A stretch of DNA of 64,000 nt from Anaerolineae bacterium (lineage in GTDB: Bacteria; Chloroflexota; Anaerolineae; Aggregatilineales; Aggregatilineaceae). The position numbers and the translations under genes are program-made. The notes beneath the pieces are model-generated. The model saw nothing but the letters and a program-made list of their open reading frames with translations, had not been told where the DNA came from and did no database searches. The stretch covers positions 79,879 through 143,878 of the forward strand of contig JAOSJP010000041.1 of NCBI GenBank assembly GCA_027494015.1, in the 5' to 3' direction. This document shows, one piece after another, positions 12,277-22,946 of the stretch. Every line of letters begins with the position of its first letter. Position 1 is the stretch's first letter.

Positions 12277-12306
12277 AAAAAAGCCTCCCGGCGTTGGGAG
12301 GCTTTT
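12277..12306 (-). terminator. ilv leader attenuator (intrinsic terminator)
   Basis: On the minus strand an 8-bp stem, AGCCTCCC / GGGAGGCT, with a 6-nt AACGCC loop is followed by six T. The 5' arm plus loop (CCTCCCAACGCC, 12290-12301) is the exact complement of GGCGTTGGGAGG at 12338-12349, at the end of leader ORF 1. Terminator and antiterminator are therefore mutually exclusive. Confidence 0.85.
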
Positions 12307-12331
12307 GCTTACACACTGGGGCCTGCTGCGG

Positions 12332-12415
12332 CTACACCCTCCCAACGCCAAATGCCCCGCCAAGAATGACGAGGACAATGACGATTAGGACGAGGGACAG
12401 GCGACGAGACGCCAT
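12332..12415 (-). CDS. Branched-chain amino acid leader peptide (attenuator control)
   Basis: A 27-residue peptide starting at the ATG at 12415 (AAGGA about 11 nt upstream). It begins MASRRLS and then has eleven consecutive branched-chain residues, LVLIVIVLVIL (8-18), before GGAFGVGRV and a TAG. Fourteen of 27 codons are Leu, Val or Ile. Codons 23-26 form the antiterminator half GGCGTTGGGAGG. A ribosome stalled in the run for lack of charged Leu/Val/Ile tRNA would leave this segment free to pair with the terminator arm. A ribosome reaching the stop would cover it and let the terminator form. This is the classic ilv attenuation logic; the position before ilvD supports it. Confidence 0.85.
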   Translation of the reverse strand: MASRRLSLVLIVIVLVILGGAFGVGRV

Positions 12416-12464
12416 GGTGAGCACGTTTCCTTCAGCACGCAGGCCGATCACGTAACTGAGTAAG

Positions 12465-12494
12465 ACTGTAGCCCAGCGGAGGCGGTTTTGTCAA
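12465..12494 (-). promoter_or_regulatory. Promoter of the ilv/leu operon
   Basis: The minus strand reads TTGACA (12494-12489), an 18-nt spacer, then TACAGT (12470-12465), with a predicted start near 12458, about 43 nt before leader ORF 1. The same hexamers and spacing are used before the aromatic leader. Confidence 0.75.
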
Positions 12495-12650
12495 GGAGTT
12501 GCTGCCCAATTGGGCGGGCCAGGTTTAGTGATTATGTACAAAAGAGGGTCTGCGAGCAGGCCGCCGCTCTGTTTTTTGCGAGCCGCGAGCGCTAGCATTA
12601 GCGCCCAATCTGATAAGGCGCGCACCCCCCGCCAAGAAAGGAAATCCGCA

Positions 12651-13910
<1,260 letters not shown>

Positions 13911-13950
13911 CGGGCGGCAGTCAGCGGGCGAAGGCCATTTGAGAAGGTCT

Positions 13951-14056
13951 TCTCCCCCACCCCAAACCCCTCCCCCACAAGGAGGGAGGGGCTTAGCGGG
14001 CGCGCGTTTCTCCCTTCCCCCTCGTGGGGGAAGGGCCGGGGATGGGGGGCCGTCAG
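13951..14056. repeat. Palindromic element K tract
   Basis: C-rich and G-rich arms such as CCTCCCCCACAAGGAGGGAGG and CTTCCCCCTCGTGGGGGAAG, then GGCCGGGGATGGGG. Similar blocks occur near 48598 and 60183. It fills the converging argG-pheA gap and may act as a terminator, although no T-run is visible. Confidence 0.55.
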
Positions 14057-14064
14057 CGGGGCGC

Positions 14065-14910
14065 TCACGCGCCGCCCGTGTTCGGCCCGCCCAGCGCCGC
14101 CGGGTACGAGCCGAGCATCTTGACCAGCGAAGCCTGGCGCAGCAGGTCTACCAGCGCGGCTTCGGCGGCGGAGTCGCGCCAGTGGCCCTCGAAGTCGAGG
14201 TAGAACCAGTACTGCCAGGCCCGCCCGCGCATCGGGCGTGACTCGATCTTGGTCAGGTTGATGCTGCGCAGGGCGAACGCGCCCAGCGCGTCATAGAGCG
14301 CGCGCGGGCGGTGCCGCACAGCGAAGACCAGCGAAGTTTTGCTGGGGTCGCGGCGCTGGGCATCGTCCGCGCCGATGGCGAAGAAGCGCGTCGAGTTGCC
14401 GGGGTCGTCTTCCAGGCCGCTGTCCAGCGCGGCCAGGCTGTAGAGCTTGCCCGCCAGCGCCGAGGCGATCACCGCCGTGTGCGGCTCCGGGTGCTCGGCC
14501 AGGGCGCGCGCTGCGCCCGCCGTGTCATACGTGGCGACCGGCTCCCAGCCACGCCGGTGCAGAGTGCCGGCGCACTGGGCCAGCGCCTGCGGGTGCGACA
14601 TGACGCGCTTGACATCCTCCAGCGTCGTGCCTTCCGGCGCGAGCAGGTGGTGAGTGATCGGCAGCAGATGCTCGGCCTGCACGCGGAAATCGTGCTCGAT
14701 CAGCAGCTCGTAGACCTGGAAGACTGTCCCGGCCAGCGCGTTCTCGACCGGCACCATACCGTGCGTGGCCCGTCCGCGCTGGATGGCCGCGAAGACCTCG
14801 GCAAAAGTCTCGCAGGGCAGGGTCTTCGTGTCCTCGCCGAACTGGCGATGGATCGCCTCCTCCGAATACGCGCCGTGCTCTCCCTGAAAGGCGACGATGC
14901 GCTCGCCCAT
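14065..14910 (-). CDS. pheA: Prephenate dehydratase
   Basis: Converts prephenate to phenylpyruvate. The 281-residue monofunctional enzyme has the PDT domain (GEHGAYSEEAI about 10-20, ENALAG about 57-62, then the catalytic TSLVFAVRH region near 194-202) and a C-terminal ACT domain. The latter carries the ESRPMRGRAWQYWFYLDFEGH signature, visible as ESRPMRGRAWQYWFY, which senses phenylalanine in the family. No chorismate mutase domain is fused; aroH at the start of the operon supplies that step. The start is the ATG at 14910. It is the last gene of the aromatic operon, separated from aroQ by heptad repeats. Confidence 0.95.
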   Translation of the reverse strand: MGERIVAFQGEHGAYSEEAIHRQFGEDTKTLPCETFAEVFAAIQRGRATHGMVPVENALAGTVFQVYELLIEHDFRVQAEHLLPITHHLLAPEGTTLEDVKRVMSHPQALAQCAGTLHRRGWEPVATYDTAGAARALAEHPEPHTAVIASALAGKLYSLAALDSGLEDDPGNSTRFFAIGADDAQRRDPSKTSLVFAVRHRPRALYDALGAFALRSINLTKIESRPMRGRAWQYWFYLDFEGHWRDSAAEAALVDLLRQASLVKMLGSYPAALGGPNTGGA

Positions 14911-14919
14911 GATGTGTGT

Positions 14920-15106
14920 CTCCTTGGTGGTTGGTTATTGGTTATTGGTTGTTGGTGATTGGTGGTTGGTTTTCAGTGATCAGTGATCAGCGCTCAGGCG
15001 AAACGGGTCTTGCCATCCAGGAACTACCAGTCATCAATCACTGAAGACCGGCCATTGACCACTGATCACCAAAAACCAAAACCAACAACCAACAACCAAC
15101 AACCAA
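14920..15106. repeat. Heptad repeats in inverted arrangement (types A and B)
   Basis: TTGGTTA/TTGGTTG units at 14928-14970 give way to CAGTGATCAGTGATCAGC, and oppositely oriented CCAACAACCAACAACCAA units lie at 15073-15105. The whole aroQ-pheA spacer is repeat; no promoter or ORF was seen. Confidence 0.7.
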
Positions 15107-15535
15107 TCACTCTCTCTCCAGCAACGCCTCCAGCGCCAGCCGGTAGCCCAGCCAGCCCAGCCCGCTGATCTGCCCCAGGCAGACCGGCGCGATCAGCGAG
15201 GTGTGGCGGAACGGCTCGCGGGCGTGGATGTTCGACAGATGCACCTCGATGGCCGGCAGCCCAACCGCGCTGAGCGCGTCGCGCAGGGCGACGCTGCTGT
15301 GCGTATAGCCGCCGGGGTTGAGGATCACCCCGTCCGCCCAGTCGCGCGCCGCGTGCAGCGCGTCAATCAGCGCGCCTTCGTGGTTGCTCTGCACGATGCG
15401 CAGCGTCGCGCCGTGCGCCGTCGCGTAGGCTTCCAGGCGCGCGTTGATCGCCTCCAGCGTCAGGCTGCCGTAGACCTCCGGCTCGCGCGTTCCCAGCAGG
15501 TTCAGATTCGGCCCGTGCAAGATCAGGATGTTCAT
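15107..15535 (-). CDS. aroQ: 3-dehydroquinate dehydratase, type II
   Basis: Third shikimate-pathway step. It has 142 residues, the usual type II size, with [16 protein letters not shown] (about 8-23), [16 protein letters not shown] (about 73-88, the catalytic-loop region) and [17 protein letters not shown] (about 98-114). The start is the ATG at 15535, which overlaps the aroB stop as ATGA, a sign of translational coupling. Upstream in-frame codons to 15679 belong to the aroB overlap. Confidence 0.96.
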   Translation of the reverse strand: MNILILHGPNLNLLGTREPEVYGSLTLEAINARLEAYATAHGATLRIVQSNHEGALIDALHAARDWADGVILNPGGYTHSSVALRDALSAVGLPAIEVHLSNIHAREPFRHTSLIAPVCLGQISGLGWLGYRLALEALLERE

Positions 15536-16596
15536 GCCCCCTCCCGCAACGACTCCAGCACGGCGATCACCTCGTCGCGCGGCACGTCGTCGGCCATGCA
15601 CGGCGCGCCCACGCCGCGCAGCAGCACGAAACGCGCGCTCCCGCCGCGAAATTTCTTGTCGTGGCGCATGGCGTCCCACAGGGCGGCGGGGTCCAGCCCG
15701 GCGTAGCGCGTGGGCAGCCCCAGCGCGACGACCGCCCGCTCAACGGTCGCTGCCAGATCGGGCGCGGCCAGCCCGCGCCGGACGGACAGCCGCGCCGCCG
15801 CCACCAGGCCCAGGGCCACCGCCTCGCCGTGCTTCCAGGCGTAGCCGCTGACGCCTTCGAGGGCGTGGGCGAAGGTGTGGCCCAGGTTCAGGTGCGCGCG
15901 AGCGCCGTGCTCAAGCCGGTCTTGCTCGACGATCAGCTTCTTGACGCGCACGGCGCTCTCGACGATCTCCTCGACCGGCTCTGGCCCGTGCGCCAGCAGG
16001 TGATCCACCAGGGGCGGATCGGCGATCAGCCCGGCCTTGAGCGTCTCGGCCAGGCCGCAGCGCACTTCGACCGGTGGCAGCGTGCGTAGCGTCGCCGTGT
16101 CGGCGAAGACGGCCAGCGGATCTTTGAAGGCGCCGACCAGGTTCTTGCCCTGGGGCAGGTCTACGCCCACCTTGCCGCCCAGGCTGGCGTCCACCATCGC
16201 CAGCAGACTGGTGGGAGCCTGGATCAGCGCCATGCCGCGCATGAGCGTTGCCGCGACGAAGCCGGCCAGGTCGCCGATCACCCCGCCGCCCAGAGCGATG
16301 ACCAGCGCCGACCGGTCGCAGCCGCCATCCAGCAGCGCGCCATACAGAGCGGCGGCGGTGTCCAGCGTCTTGTGCGCTTCGCCGTCCGGCACGGTGACCA
16401 GGAAAGCGTCCGGCAGGCGGGCGGTCAGCGCCTCGCCGTACAGCGGGCCGACGGTCGTGTTGCTGATCACGGCGATGCGCGAGAAACGCCGCTCCTGCAC
16501 AAAGGCGGGCAGCGCGTCGGTCAGCGCGCCGGGCCGGATCACCACCGGGTATGCGCCGTCCGCGCCCCGGATGGTCAGGGCAGGGGCCGGTTCCAC
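15532..16596 (-). CDS. aroB: 3-dehydroquinate synthase
   Basis: NAD-dependent cyclisation of DAHP. The 354-residue protein has the expected [26 protein letters not shown] (about 105-123), [19 protein letters not shown] (about 128-146), and the metal-ligand segments [15 protein letters not shown] and [10 protein letters not shown]. The start is a GTG at 16596, inside the 3' end of aroK (overlap about 22 nt). It is followed by aroQ with a 4-nt overlap. Confidence 0.95.
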   Translation of the reverse strand: MEPAPALTIRGADGAYPVVIRPGALTDALPAFVQERRFSRIAVISNTTVGPLYGEALTARLPDAFLVTVPDGEAHKTLDTAAALYGALLDGGCDRSALVIALGGGVIGDLAGFVAATLMRGMALIQAPTSLLAMVDASLGGKVGVDLPQGKNLVGAFKDPLAVFADTATLRTLPPVEVRCGLAETLKAGLIADPPLVDHLLAHGPEPVEEIVESAVRVKKLIVEQDRLEHGARAHLNLGHTFAHALEGVSGYAWKHGEAVALGLVAAARLSVRRGLAAPDLAATVERAVVALGLPTRYAGLDPAALWDAMRHDKKFRGGSARFVLLRGVGAPCMADDVPRDEVIAVLESLREGA

Positions 16597-17096
16597 AGGC
16601 GAATCACCTCCTCGGCGATCTCTGCCGGCGCGCGGGCGGTCGTATCTACCGCGTGCGGCAGGCTGGCATAATGGGCCGCGCGCGCCGCGTAGAGCGCCGT
16701 CAATCGCGCGCGGTCGGCGCTGAACAGCGGGCGGGCCGGGTCGTCGCCCACCCGCCGCAAACTCTCGTCGAGCGCGCAGGTCAGGCAGACGATCAGCCCT
16801 GTCTGGGCGAAGGCGCGGCGCGTGGACTCATCGAGCAGCGCCCCGCCGCCGACCGCGATCACCTGATCGCGCCCCGCCGCGACCTCATGGCAGACCTGCG
16901 CCTCAATGCGCCGAAAGGCCGTCTCGCCGTCTCCGGCGAATATCTGCGCGATGCTGCGCCCCACCCGCCGTTCGATCTCGGCGTCGGTGTCCACGAAAGC
17001 CAGTCCCAGCCGCCACGCGACGATGCGCCCGACGGTGCTCTTGCCGGCCCCCATGAACCCGGCCAGGACGAGGTTACGCGCTGCGCGCACGGTCAT
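16575..17096 (-). CDS. aroK: Shikimate kinase
   Basis: ATP-dependent phosphorylation of shikimate. It has 173 residues with Walker A GFMGAGKSTVGR (about 14-25), DTDAEIERRVG (about 36-46), the shikimate-binding GGGALLD (about 81-87) and the lid-region arginine in DPARPLF. The ATG at 17096 overlaps the aroC stop as ATGA, so I prefer it over the GTG at 17102. Confidence 0.95.
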   Translation of the reverse strand: MTVRAARNLVLAGFMGAGKSTVGRIVAWRLGLAFVDTDAEIERRVGRSIAQIFAGDGETAFRRIEAQVCHEVAAGRDQVIAVGGGALLDESTRRAFAQTGLIVCLTCALDESLRRVGDDPARPLFSADRARLTALYAARAAHYASLPHAVDTTARAPAEIAEEVIRLWNRPLP

Positions 17097-18280
17097 GCCC
17101 ACTCGTCGTAGCCGAAGCGCCAGGGCGTGTTGTCCAGCGGCAGGTCGTCCAGCCGGGCCTGGCGCAGCGCGGCAAAGCGCGGGCGCAGCTCGTCCAGGCT
17201 GTCGCCGCCCAGCTTGCGCAGCAGCTCATCAGCCAGCACCAGGGCCACCATCGCCTCGATGATGACGACGGCGCGCGGCGTGGCGCAGAAGTCGCTGCGC
17301 TCGTATTCAGTGTGCGCCGGCGTCCCCGCCGCCAGGTTCACCGACTCCAGGGGCGTCAGCGTGGTGCTGATCGGCTTCATGGCCGCGCGCACGACCAGCG
17401 GCTCGCCGGTGGTCATGCCCCCTTCCAGCCCGCCGGCGCGGTTGCTGGTGCGGCGGATGCGCCCGTCTTCGTCCAGCGCCAGCCGGTCGTGCACCTGCGT
17501 GCCGGGGCGATGCGCGTTGGCGAAGGCCGGGCCGATCTCCGCGCCTTTGATGCTGGGCACGCTGCACACCGCCCCGGCCAGCCGCCCGGTCAGGCGACGG
17601 TCGTAATGGACGTGCGACCCCAGGCCGGGCGGCAGCCCCAGCGCCACCACTTCGATGATCCCGCCGAGCGTGTCCTTGTCCACTTTGGCCTGGCGGATGG
17701 CCGCGCGCATTCGTTCCGCCGCCTCCACGTCGGGGCAGCCCACATCGGACTCCAGCGCGGCGGCGAAGCGGGCCGGGTAGTCGGGCGGGTCGTCGGCGAG
17801 CCGGGCTTCTTCCGCGCCGATGGCCGTCACGTAGCCGCCCACAGTGATGCCGAACTCGGCCAGCAGCCGCCGGGCGATGGCGCCAATCGCCACGCGCATC
17901 GCCGTCTCGCGCGCGCTGGCTCGTTCCAGGGCCAGGCGTAGGTCGCGGTAGCCGTACTTGAGCGCGCCACTCAGATCAGCGTGACCGGGGCGCGGCGTGG
18001 TCATGGGCGGGATATCGCGCTCGGCCCAGTTCTTCCAGTCGCGGTTCCCGATGATCAGGGCAATCGGCCCGCCGGTCGTGAGGCCGTTCATCACGCCGCC
18101 GGTGATGCGCGCCCGGTCGCGCTCGATCTGCATGCGCCCGCCGCTGCCGTATCCCTGCTGGCGGCGGGCCAGGTCGCGATTGATGTCATCGGGCGTCAGC
18201 GGGACGCCGGCCGGCATCCCTTCCAGGATGCCGGTCAGCGCCGGGCCGTGACTTTCGCCCGCAGTGAGAAAGCGCAGCAC
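17093..18280 (-). CDS. aroC: Chorismate synthase
   Basis: FMN-dependent formation of chorismate. It has 395 residues with GESHGPALTG (about 8-17), RRQQGYGSGGRM (about 40-51), RPGHADLSGALKY (about 96-108) and RASARETAMRVAIGA. The start is a GTG at 18280, with GGAGG 4 nt upstream. It overlaps aroK by 4 nt. Confidence 0.96.
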   Translation of the reverse strand: MLRFLTAGESHGPALTGILEGMPAGVPLTPDDINRDLARRQQGYGSGGRMQIERDRARITGGVMNGLTTGGPIALIIGNRDWKNWAERDIPPMTTPRPGHADLSGALKYGYRDLRLALERASARETAMRVAIGAIARRLLAEFGITVGGYVTAIGAEEARLADDPPDYPARFAAALESDVGCPDVEAAERMRAAIRQAKVDKDTLGGIIEVVALGLPPGLGSHVHYDRRLTGRLAGAVCSVPSIKGAEIGPAFANAHRPGTQVHDRLALDEDGRIRRTSNRAGGLEGGMTTGEPLVVRAAMKPISTTLTPLESVNLAAGTPAHTEYERSDFCATPRAVVIIEAMVALVLADELLRKLGGDSLDELRPRFAALRQARLDDLPLDNTPWRFGYDEWA

Positions 18281-18296
18281 AGTGCCTCCGTGAGAA

Positions 18297-18350
18297 GCAG
18301 CTATCAGCCGTCAGCTATCAGCTATCAGCCGCCAGCATTCAGCGATCAGC
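18297..18350. repeat. CAGCTAT heptad repeat (type B)
   Basis: About seven units of the CAGCTAT/CAGCCGT/CAGCGAT kind in the tyrS-aroC spacer. Confidence 0.7.
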
Positions 18351-18362
18351 AAGAGCGCTTGT

Positions 18363-18426
18363 GTGGGGGCGCTGCTCTGTGCGTCCCGCGCGCCAGACTT
18401 CCGAAGTCTCGCAGACTTCGGAAGTC
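18363..18426. repeat. Element G fragment plus element E
   Basis: GGGGCGCTGCTCTG is followed by the E palindrome AGACTTCCGAAGTCT and a second inverted half, AGACTTCGGAAGTCT (18412-18426). Confidence 0.7.
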
Positions 18427-18476
18427 TCTCTTGTCCCCACTCCCCGCGCGCCAACCACTATCTTCCCCATCCCCAA

Positions 18477-18515
18477 TCCCCAATTCGCAATCCGCAATTC
18501 GCAATCCGCAATTCT
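18477..18515. repeat. CGCAATC heptad repeat (type D)
   Basis: Five units of CGCAATC/CGCAATT end 1-2 bases before the tyrS stop codon. The same unit builds the long array at 33838-34168. Confidence 0.7.
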
Positions 18516-19809
18516 ATTCCACCCGCACCAGGTGGTAGCCCTTCTTGCCCTTGCGCAGGACGAGGACGCGCCCTTCGATGGCGTCGGCCAGGGTGACGCG
18601 CCGCTCCACGTCCTCTACACGGGCCGCGTTCAGGTACAGCCCGCCGCCCTCGATCAGGGTGCGCGCCTGCTTCTTGGAGCGCTCCAGCCCGCATGTCGCG
18701 GCCAGGTCAACCAGGCTCAGCCCCTCGCCTCCCAGGTCGGCGGCGGGCACGGCGCTGGACGGCACCTCGGCGAAGATGTCGAGCAGATCGTCGGCGCTCA
18801 GCCCTTCCAGGTCGCGCTCGCCGAAGAGCACTTCGGTCGCCTGCTGCGCCTTGCGCAGGCCGTCTTCGCCGTGCACCGCGCGCGTGACCTCCTCGGCCAG
18901 GCGGCGCTGCGCGACGCGCCGGTGCGGCTCGGCGGCGACGGAGCGCTCCAGCGCGGCGATCTCGTCGCGATCCAGCAGGGTGAAGCACTTGAGATAGGGC
19001 ACCACATCGGCGTCGGTCGTGTTGAGCCAGTACTGGTAGAAGCGGAACGGCGATGTGCGCCGGGCGTCGAGCCAGACCGTCCCGGCCTCGGTCTTGCCGA
19101 ACTTGACGCCGGTCGAGGTGGTGATCAGCGGCACGGTGAGCGCGTAGGCTTTGCCGTCGGCCACTCTGCGGATCAATTCGGTGCCGGCGGTGATGTTGCC
19201 CCACTGGTCGCTGCCGCCCATCTGAAACGTGCAGCCGTAGTCCAGGTACAGGCGCAGGAAGTCGTAGGCTTGCAGCAGCATGTAACTGAACTCGGTGAAC
19301 GACAGGCCCTCTTCACCGTCCAGCCGCGTCTTGACCGAGTCCTTGGCCGTCATGTAGTTGACGGTGAAATACTTGCCGGTGTCGCGCAGGAACTCGATCA
19401 GGTTAAGCTGGCACAGCCAGTCGGCGTTGTTGAGCAGCAGCGCCGGGTTGGGCACGCCCTCGAACGCCAGGAAATGGGCAAGCTGGGCCTTGATCCCCTC
19501 CAGGTTGCGGGCAAGCTGCTCCTGCGAGAGCAGTTGGCGCTCTTTGGCCTTGAAGCTGGGATCGCCGATCAGCCCGGTGCCCCCGCCGGCCAGGGCAATC
19601 GGCGTGTGACCGTGCCGCTGCAAATGCACCAGCACCATGATCGGCAGCAGCGAGCCGATGTGCAGGCTGTCGGCGGTCGGGTCGAAGCCGATGTAGGCGG
19701 TCACCTTCTCGCGGGCCAGGACTTCTTCAGCGCCCTCCGCCGCGTTGTGGATCATGCCGCGCCAGCGTAGCTCCTCGAACAGATTCTGTGCGGTCTTCAC
19801 CTGTGCCAT
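18514..19809 (-). CDS. tyrS: Tyrosyl-tRNA synthetase
   Basis: Charges tRNA-Tyr. It has 431 residues: a class I Rossmann core with HIGS in [12 protein letters not shown] (about 49-60), the tyrosine-binding [14 protein letters not shown] region, the KMSKS equivalent KFGKT (about 234) and a C-terminal S4 RNA-binding domain (about 355-425). The KFGKT loop and HIGS place it in the TyrS type common in bacteria. The start is the ATG at 19809. It sits within the aromatic operon, so it would be co-controlled by the aromatic leader, linking tyrosine supply to charging capacity. Confidence 0.94.
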   Translation of the reverse strand: MAQVKTAQNLFEELRWRGMIHNAAEGAEEVLAREKVTAYIGFDPTADSLHIGSLLPIMVLVHLQRHGHTPIALAGGGTGLIGDPSFKAKERQLLSQEQLARNLEGIKAQLAHFLAFEGVPNPALLLNNADWLCQLNLIEFLRDTGKYFTVNYMTAKDSVKTRLDGEEGLSFTEFSYMLLQAYDFLRLYLDYGCTFQMGGSDQWGNITAGTELIRRVADGKAYALTVPLITTSTGVKFGKTEAGTVWLDARRTSPFRFYQYWLNTTDADVVPYLKCFTLLDRDEIAALERSVAAEPHRRVAQRRLAEEVTRAVHGEDGLRKAQQATEVLFGERDLEGLSADDLLDIFAEVPSSAVPAADLGGEGLSLVDLAATCGLERSKKQARTLIEGGGLYLNAARVEDVERRVTLADAIEGRVLVLRKGKKGYHLVRVE

Positions 19810-19814
19810 GTGTC

Positions 19815-20645
19815 TCACTCTTTCATTGATCGCGGATCGCCTGCCGAACTCCACAGAGCAGCCTGAGCCGCCCCCGCCATTATAACCAGCGGCGGGGCGA
19901 TCCCCACCCACTGCTCGAAAGACAGCGCCCCCTGGCGGGCGAGCATCCCCAGCCCGCCAAATGTCCGCATTCCCGCCGCCTTCGCCCGGCGCATCAGCCG
20001 CGTGACCGGCGGGTTATAGACCAGGTCGTAGAGCACGGCGCCGGCTGGCAGGGGCACTTCCTGCGGCCAGGGCGACTCGTCCACGTGGGGAAACATGCCC
20101 ACTGGCGTGCAGTTGACGATCAGAGCGGCCTGTGGCGCGAGCGCGGCCAGGTCGCCATAGCCCACCTCGTCCGACTCCGGCGTCCGGCTGATGGGCACGA
20201 TGCGTCCCGCCCCCAGGCGTTCCAGCGCGTAGATAACCGCCTGCGCGCCCCCGCCCGTGCCCAGCACCAGACACATCGTGCCGGCGACAGGTATTTTCTG
20301 CGACAACAGGTCGTCGGCGAAGCCCCGCCAGTCGGTGTTGTCAGCGCACAGCGTTCCATCGGGCTGCACGACCAGCGTATTGGCCGCGCCGATGGCCCGC
20401 GCCGCCGCTGACACGGCGCTCACCTGGGGCAAGGCCAGCGCCGCGCCCTTGTGCGGGATGGTCACGTTGAAGCCGCGATAGCCCGCCGTGACCAGCCGCG
20501 CCACCTGCTCGGCGAAGCGCTCAGGCGGGACGGGCAGCAGATCGTACTCCCAGTCCAGCCCCAGGGCGCGAAACGCCGCGTTGTGCATGGCCGGGGAGAC
20601 GCTGTGCGCTACCGGCCAGCCGAGCAAACCCACGCGCTCAGTCAT
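19815..20645 (-). CDS. aroE: Shikimate dehydrogenase
   Basis: NADPH-dependent reduction of 3-dehydroshikimate. It has 276 residues with [11 protein letters not shown] (about 15-25), [12 protein letters not shown] (about 59-70, catalytic Lys), DNTDWRGF (about 102-109), the Rossmann GTGGGAQA and the C-terminal [17 protein letters not shown]. The ATG at 20645 overlaps the aroA stop by 8 nt. The gap to tyrS is only 5 nt. Confidence 0.95.
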   Translation of the reverse strand: MTERVGLLGWPVAHSVSPAMHNAAFRALGLDWEYDLLPVPPERFAEQVARLVTAGYRGFNVTIPHKGAALALPQVSAVSAAARAIGAANTLVVQPDGTLCADNTDWRGFADDLLSQKIPVAGTMCLVLGTGGGAQAVIYALERLGAGRIVPISRTPESDEVGYGDLAALAPQAALIVNCTPVGMFPHVDESPWPQEVPLPAGAVLYDLVYNPPVTRLMRRAKAAGMRTFGGLGMLARQGALSFEQWVGIAPPLVIMAGAAQAALWSSAGDPRSMKE

Positions 20646-21958
20646 GGTCGCACCAGTCCATCTGCGCGCCGAGGGCCTGCATCGTCTCGACGAAGCCGGG
20701 GAACGAGTCGTGGGCGCAGGCGGCGTCTTCGATCACCGTCTCACCGTCGGCGACCAGTCCCGCGACGGCCAGGGCCATGGCCACGCGGTGATCGTTGTGC
20801 CCCTGCACGACCGCGCCGCGCAAGCGCTGCGGCCCGACGATGCGGAAGCCGTCCGGGCGCTCCTCGATCTCCGCGCCCAGCTTGCGCAGCTCGGCGGCCA
20901 TCACCGCGATGCGGTCCGTCTCCTTGACGCGCAGCTCCGCCGCGTCGCGCACGACTGTCTCGCCCGCCGTCTGTGTCGCGATCACCATCAGGATGGGGAA
21001 CTCGTCAATGGCGCGCACGATCAGGTCGCCGCCCACCGTTGTCCCGCGCAAGTCAGCCCGCCGCACGAGCAGATCGGCCACCGGCTCGCCGCCTTCCAGC
21101 CGCTCGTTCTCGCAGATCACGGGGCCGCCCATCGCCGCCAGGATGTCCAGCAGGCCCGTGCGCGTCGGGTTGACGCCCACGCCGGTCACGCGCACATCGC
21201 CAGCAACGGCCAGCAGCGCCGCCGCCAGCACGAACGCCGCCGAGGAGGGGTCGCCGGGCACAGTCAGATCGAGCGGGTGCAGCGGCGGGCCGGGGGTCAG
21301 CGTGACGCGGAAGCCGTCCACGTCTAGCTGCGCGCCCATTGCCCGCACCATGCGCTCGGTGTGATCGCGCGCCGGCCCCGGCGCGCTGACCGTCGTCGGC
21401 CCGTCGGCGAACAGCCCGGCCAGCAGCAGCCCGCTCTTGACCTGGGCGCTGGCGACGGGCAGGGTGTGGGCCATGCCGCGCAGCGCCGCCGGGCTGAAAG
21501 TGCAGCGGCGCGCGCCCGTCCGTGTCGGCGATCTGCGCCCCCATCTGGCGCAGCGGCCCGGTGATGCGGCGCATCGGGCGGCGGCGAAGCTGCGCGCTGC
21601 CGTCGAGCGCGCTGGCGAAGGGCTGCCCGGCCAGCACCCCGGCCAACAGGCGCATGGCCGTGCCGGCGTTGGCGCAGTCGAGCGGGGCGGCGGGCGCTCC
21701 CAGGCCGTTCAGCCCGCGCCCGCGCACGGCCAGGGTCGTCGCGTCGTCCTGCTCGACCTCAATGCCCAACGCCCGCACGCAGCCCAGGGTCGCCAGCGTG
21801 TCGCCGGCGGGCAGCCAGCCGCGCACGTGACTCACGCCTTCGGCCAGCGCGCCGAGGATCAGCGCGCGGTGCGAGAGCGACTTGTCGCCGGGCACGCGCA
21901 CCGTCCCGCGCAGGGCCGCGCCGGAGCGGACGCGGATGGCGGTGGGCGGGGGGGTCAT
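20638..21958 (-). CDS. aroA: EPSP synthase, reading frame disrupted once
   Basis: 5-enolpyruvylshikimate-3-phosphate synthase. The ATG at 21958 (GGAGG 8 nt upstream) opens a frame with VPGDKSLSHRALILGALAEG and the NAGTAMRLLAG active-site segment, then breaks after APLHFQPGG. The continuation LRGMAHTLPVASAQVKSG, then RVKETDRI and HNDHRVAMALAVAGL, is in the next frame. Deleting one base near 21484-21490 restores a 439-residue protein of normal size. The LPVASAQVKS segment resembles class I enzymes. An error in sequence is likelier than loss because the rest of the pathway is intact. Confidence 0.9.
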
Positions 21959-22117
21959 AATCCTGTCCTCCCATGAACCATCTGGCGAGGCTGAGGGGGA
22001 GGTCAACAAGCCGCTCATGTGATCGAACCGCATCCGTGCCCGGCGAGGGTGAGGCTAGGGCCGCCGTGTGAGGGCGCGCGCGCAAGCCTACGCGATCGGC
22101 CCAAGTGGTTTCGCCGC

Positions 22118-22942
22118 TCAGCGGCGCGCCGCCACAATCTCGCTCAATTCTCCTTCCAGCGAGTCCGCGTCGGCCAGGATCGCGTCCAGGTGATCGAGGT
22201 GCGCGCGCAGCTCGGCGGCGGCCCGGCGAAGCTGGTCGGCGTTGGTGCTGAACATGCCGACGATCATCGCCGCGTCGGTGCGGGCCAGGCGCGTCGCCCC
22301 GTCGAAGCCGCCCGCCGCCAGCTCCAGCAGCGCCGAGTCATCCTGCGCGCCATCCATCGCCAGGCGCATCAGGGCGAAGGAGAGCAGGTGCGGCAGATGG
22401 CTGGTCAGCGCGGTCAGGCGATCCTGGCGGGCGCGATCCATCCACAGGGGTTGCGCGCCGATTGCCCGCACCAGCGTCTCGGCGATGGCCCGCGCTTCAT
22501 CGGTGGTGCGCCGCGTCTCGCAGAGCACGAAGCGCGCGCCCTGGTACAGCGTGGGGACGGCGTGGGCGTAGCCATTCTCGGCCAGGCCGCACATCGGGTG
22601 CCCGCCCACCGCCAGCACGCCCGGCGGCAAGCCGTCCAACGCCTGGCAGATGCGCGTCTTGGTGCTGCCCAGGTCGAGCAGCAGCGTCCCCGGACGCAGC
22701 GCCAGCCCCGGAACCAGGTCAATGATGGCGTGCGCGGGCACGGCCAGCACCACGATGTCGGCCTCCTGAGAGGTGCCCGGCCCGTCAATGGTGCCGCGGC
22801 TGGTGGCATCTTCGATCACGCCGGGGGCGATGTCCTCGGCGGTGATGCGCTCCACCTGGCCGCGCAGGGCCAGGGCCAGCGAGCCGCCCATCAGCCCCAG
22901 GCCGATTATGTGCACCGTACAGGCGCTAAAGGGAGCCTTCAT
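22118..22942 (-). CDS. tyrA: Prephenate dehydrogenase
   Basis: NAD(P)-dependent oxidative decarboxylation of prephenate to hydroxyphenylpyruvate. It has 274 residues from the ATG at 22942: Rossmann GLGLMGGSLALAL (about 13-25), LDLGSTKTRIC, the GGHPMCGLAENGY segment (substrate region) and the helical dimer domain SHLPHLLSFALMRLA. No chorismate mutase or ACT domain is fused. The start is 4 nt after the aroF stop. Confidence 0.93.
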   Translation of the reverse strand: MKAPFSACTVHIIGLGLMGGSLALALRGQVERITAEDIAPGVIEDATSRGTIDGPGTSQEADIVVLAVPAHAIIDLVPGLALRPGTLLLDLGSTKTRICQALDGLPPGVLAVGGHPMCGLAENGYAHAVPTLYQGARFVLCETRRTTDEARAIAETLVRAIGAQPLWMDRARQDRLTALTSHLPHLLSFALMRLAMDGAQDDSALLELAAGGFDGATRLARTDAAMIVGMFSTNADQLRRAAAELRAHLDHLDAILADADSLEGELSEIVAARR

Positions 22943-22946
22943 CGCG

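Noticed and set aside
12116..12316. A 66-codon ORF running through the first ilv terminator
   Set aside because: Its first 25 codons are read from the terminator hairpin; the ATG at 12241 with GGAG is the better start and gives the leader-like peptide.
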